In this document: positions 4,849-5,066 of the stretch, one piece after another | Layout of the letters: each line of letters opens with the position of its first letter | Numbering within the stretch: position 1 is the stretch's first letter | From: Euzebyaceae bacterium | GTDB lineage: Bacteria; Actinomycetota; Nitriliruptoria; Euzebyales; Egibacteraceae | Length of the DNA stretch: 5,066 nucleotides | NCBI GenBank assembly: GCA_013696915.1 | Contig: JACCXR010000202.1 | Span: forward strand, 1-5,066 | Direction of reading: 5' to 3' | Translations under genes and position numbers: made by a program | The notes under the pieces: model-generated | Told to the model about the DNA's origin: nothing | The model's input: the letters and a program-made list of their open reading frames with translations, nothing else | Databases searched by the model: none

Positions 4849-5066
4849 CCCGCTGCGCCGTCGAGGGCTGCGACCGCCGGTCGGTGACCCGCGGCTGGTG
4901 CCACGGCCACTACCTGCGCTGGTACCGCACGGGGGACGTCCAGGCCGATCGGCCGCTGTCCCGGCGGGTCCACCCGGAGACGTGCTCGGTGGAGGGCTGC
5001 GGCCGCCCGACGCAGGCGAAGGCCCTGTGCGGCACCCACTACAAGCGATCGGTCAAGCACGGCGAC
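4845..5066 (+). CDS. Cys/His zinc-module protein, 5' part only (runs off window)
   Basis: Seventy-four codons are visible before the right edge. Two modules share the same spacing: C4-x4-C9-x9-C19-x2-H22 and C47-x4-C52-x9-C62-x2-H65, 43 residues apart. Each has a Gly before the second Cys (EGC) and a Tyr after the His (HYLRW, HYKRS), and each is followed at the same distance by a basic stretch ending in Gly-Asp (30-31, 73-74). Such C-C-C-H modules fit zinc binding. Similar 'GC...G.C..HY.R' modules occur in actinobacterial and actinophage hypothetical proteins, sometimes beside DNA-binding or HNH domains (recollection, not checked). A nucleic-acid-binding role is plausible but unproven. GTG 4845 is chosen because AGGAG (4829-4833) precedes it by 11 nt and it overlaps the leader peptide stop. 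An in-frame ATG at 4782 would add 21 residues but leaves no room for a promoter. Confidence 0.75.
   Translation, partial: MTRCAVEGCDRRSVTRGWCHGHYLRWYRTGDVQADRPLSRRVHPETCSVEGCGRPTQAKALCGTHYKRSVKHGD

Noticed and set aside
4809..5060. An 83-codon minus-strand frame opposite the zinc-module gene
   Set aside because: The plus strand shows duplicated Cys/His modules with conserved spacing; the minus frame shows no motif and is a shadow.
4782..5066. Longer form of the zinc-module protein starting at ATG 4782
   Set aside because: The frame is open and the CATG would be shared with the divergent ATG, but there would be no space for a promoter or ribosome site, and the added residues are Arg/Pro-rich. 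It remains a minor alternative.

Overview
The window is very G+C-rich throughout (by eye well over 70%), with strong third-position G/C bias and GTG starts used freely. Together with the protein families present, this points to a high-G+C actinobacterium. A Geodermatophilaceae or Frankiales-like source is my impression, not something I can prove from the sequence. Five genes lie on the minus strand and one, cut by the window edge, on the plus strand. There are no tRNAs, rRNAs, insertion sequences or CRISPR arrays.

Positions 1-2606 (minus) hold two GTPases in tandem: a complete 579-residue dynamin/YfjP-like GTPase with a C-terminal hydrophobic pair, then a second GTPase that leaves the window after 290 residues. 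Stop and start overlap as GTGA, so the two are almost certainly translationally coupled and probably act as a pair at the membrane. The first has lost the canonical guanine-specificity motif; the second keeps a full G1/G3/G4 set.

Positions 2680-3951 (minus) encode a 12-segment MFS exporter of the EntS/MFS_3 type. Its upstream leader (3952-4120) is unusually structured, with overlapping, mutually exclusive inverted repeats close to the start codon. Further upstream is a 17-bp tandem repeat array that begins on a 12-bp palindrome and contains the stop codon of the next gene.

Positions 4121-4783 (minus) hold a 137-residue multi-pass membrane protein followed by a 63-residue, strongly acidic protein with a Gly/Ala-rich uncharged centre. 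The small gene has an excellent Shine-Dalgarno sequence. I recognise neither family.

Positions 4784-5066 are a short divergent promoter region and the beginning of a plus-strand protein with two identical-spacing Cys/His putative zinc modules. A possible leaderless 8-codon leader peptide overlaps its GTG start. No pathway can be named that ties all six genes together; the firmest functional unit is the GTPase pair.
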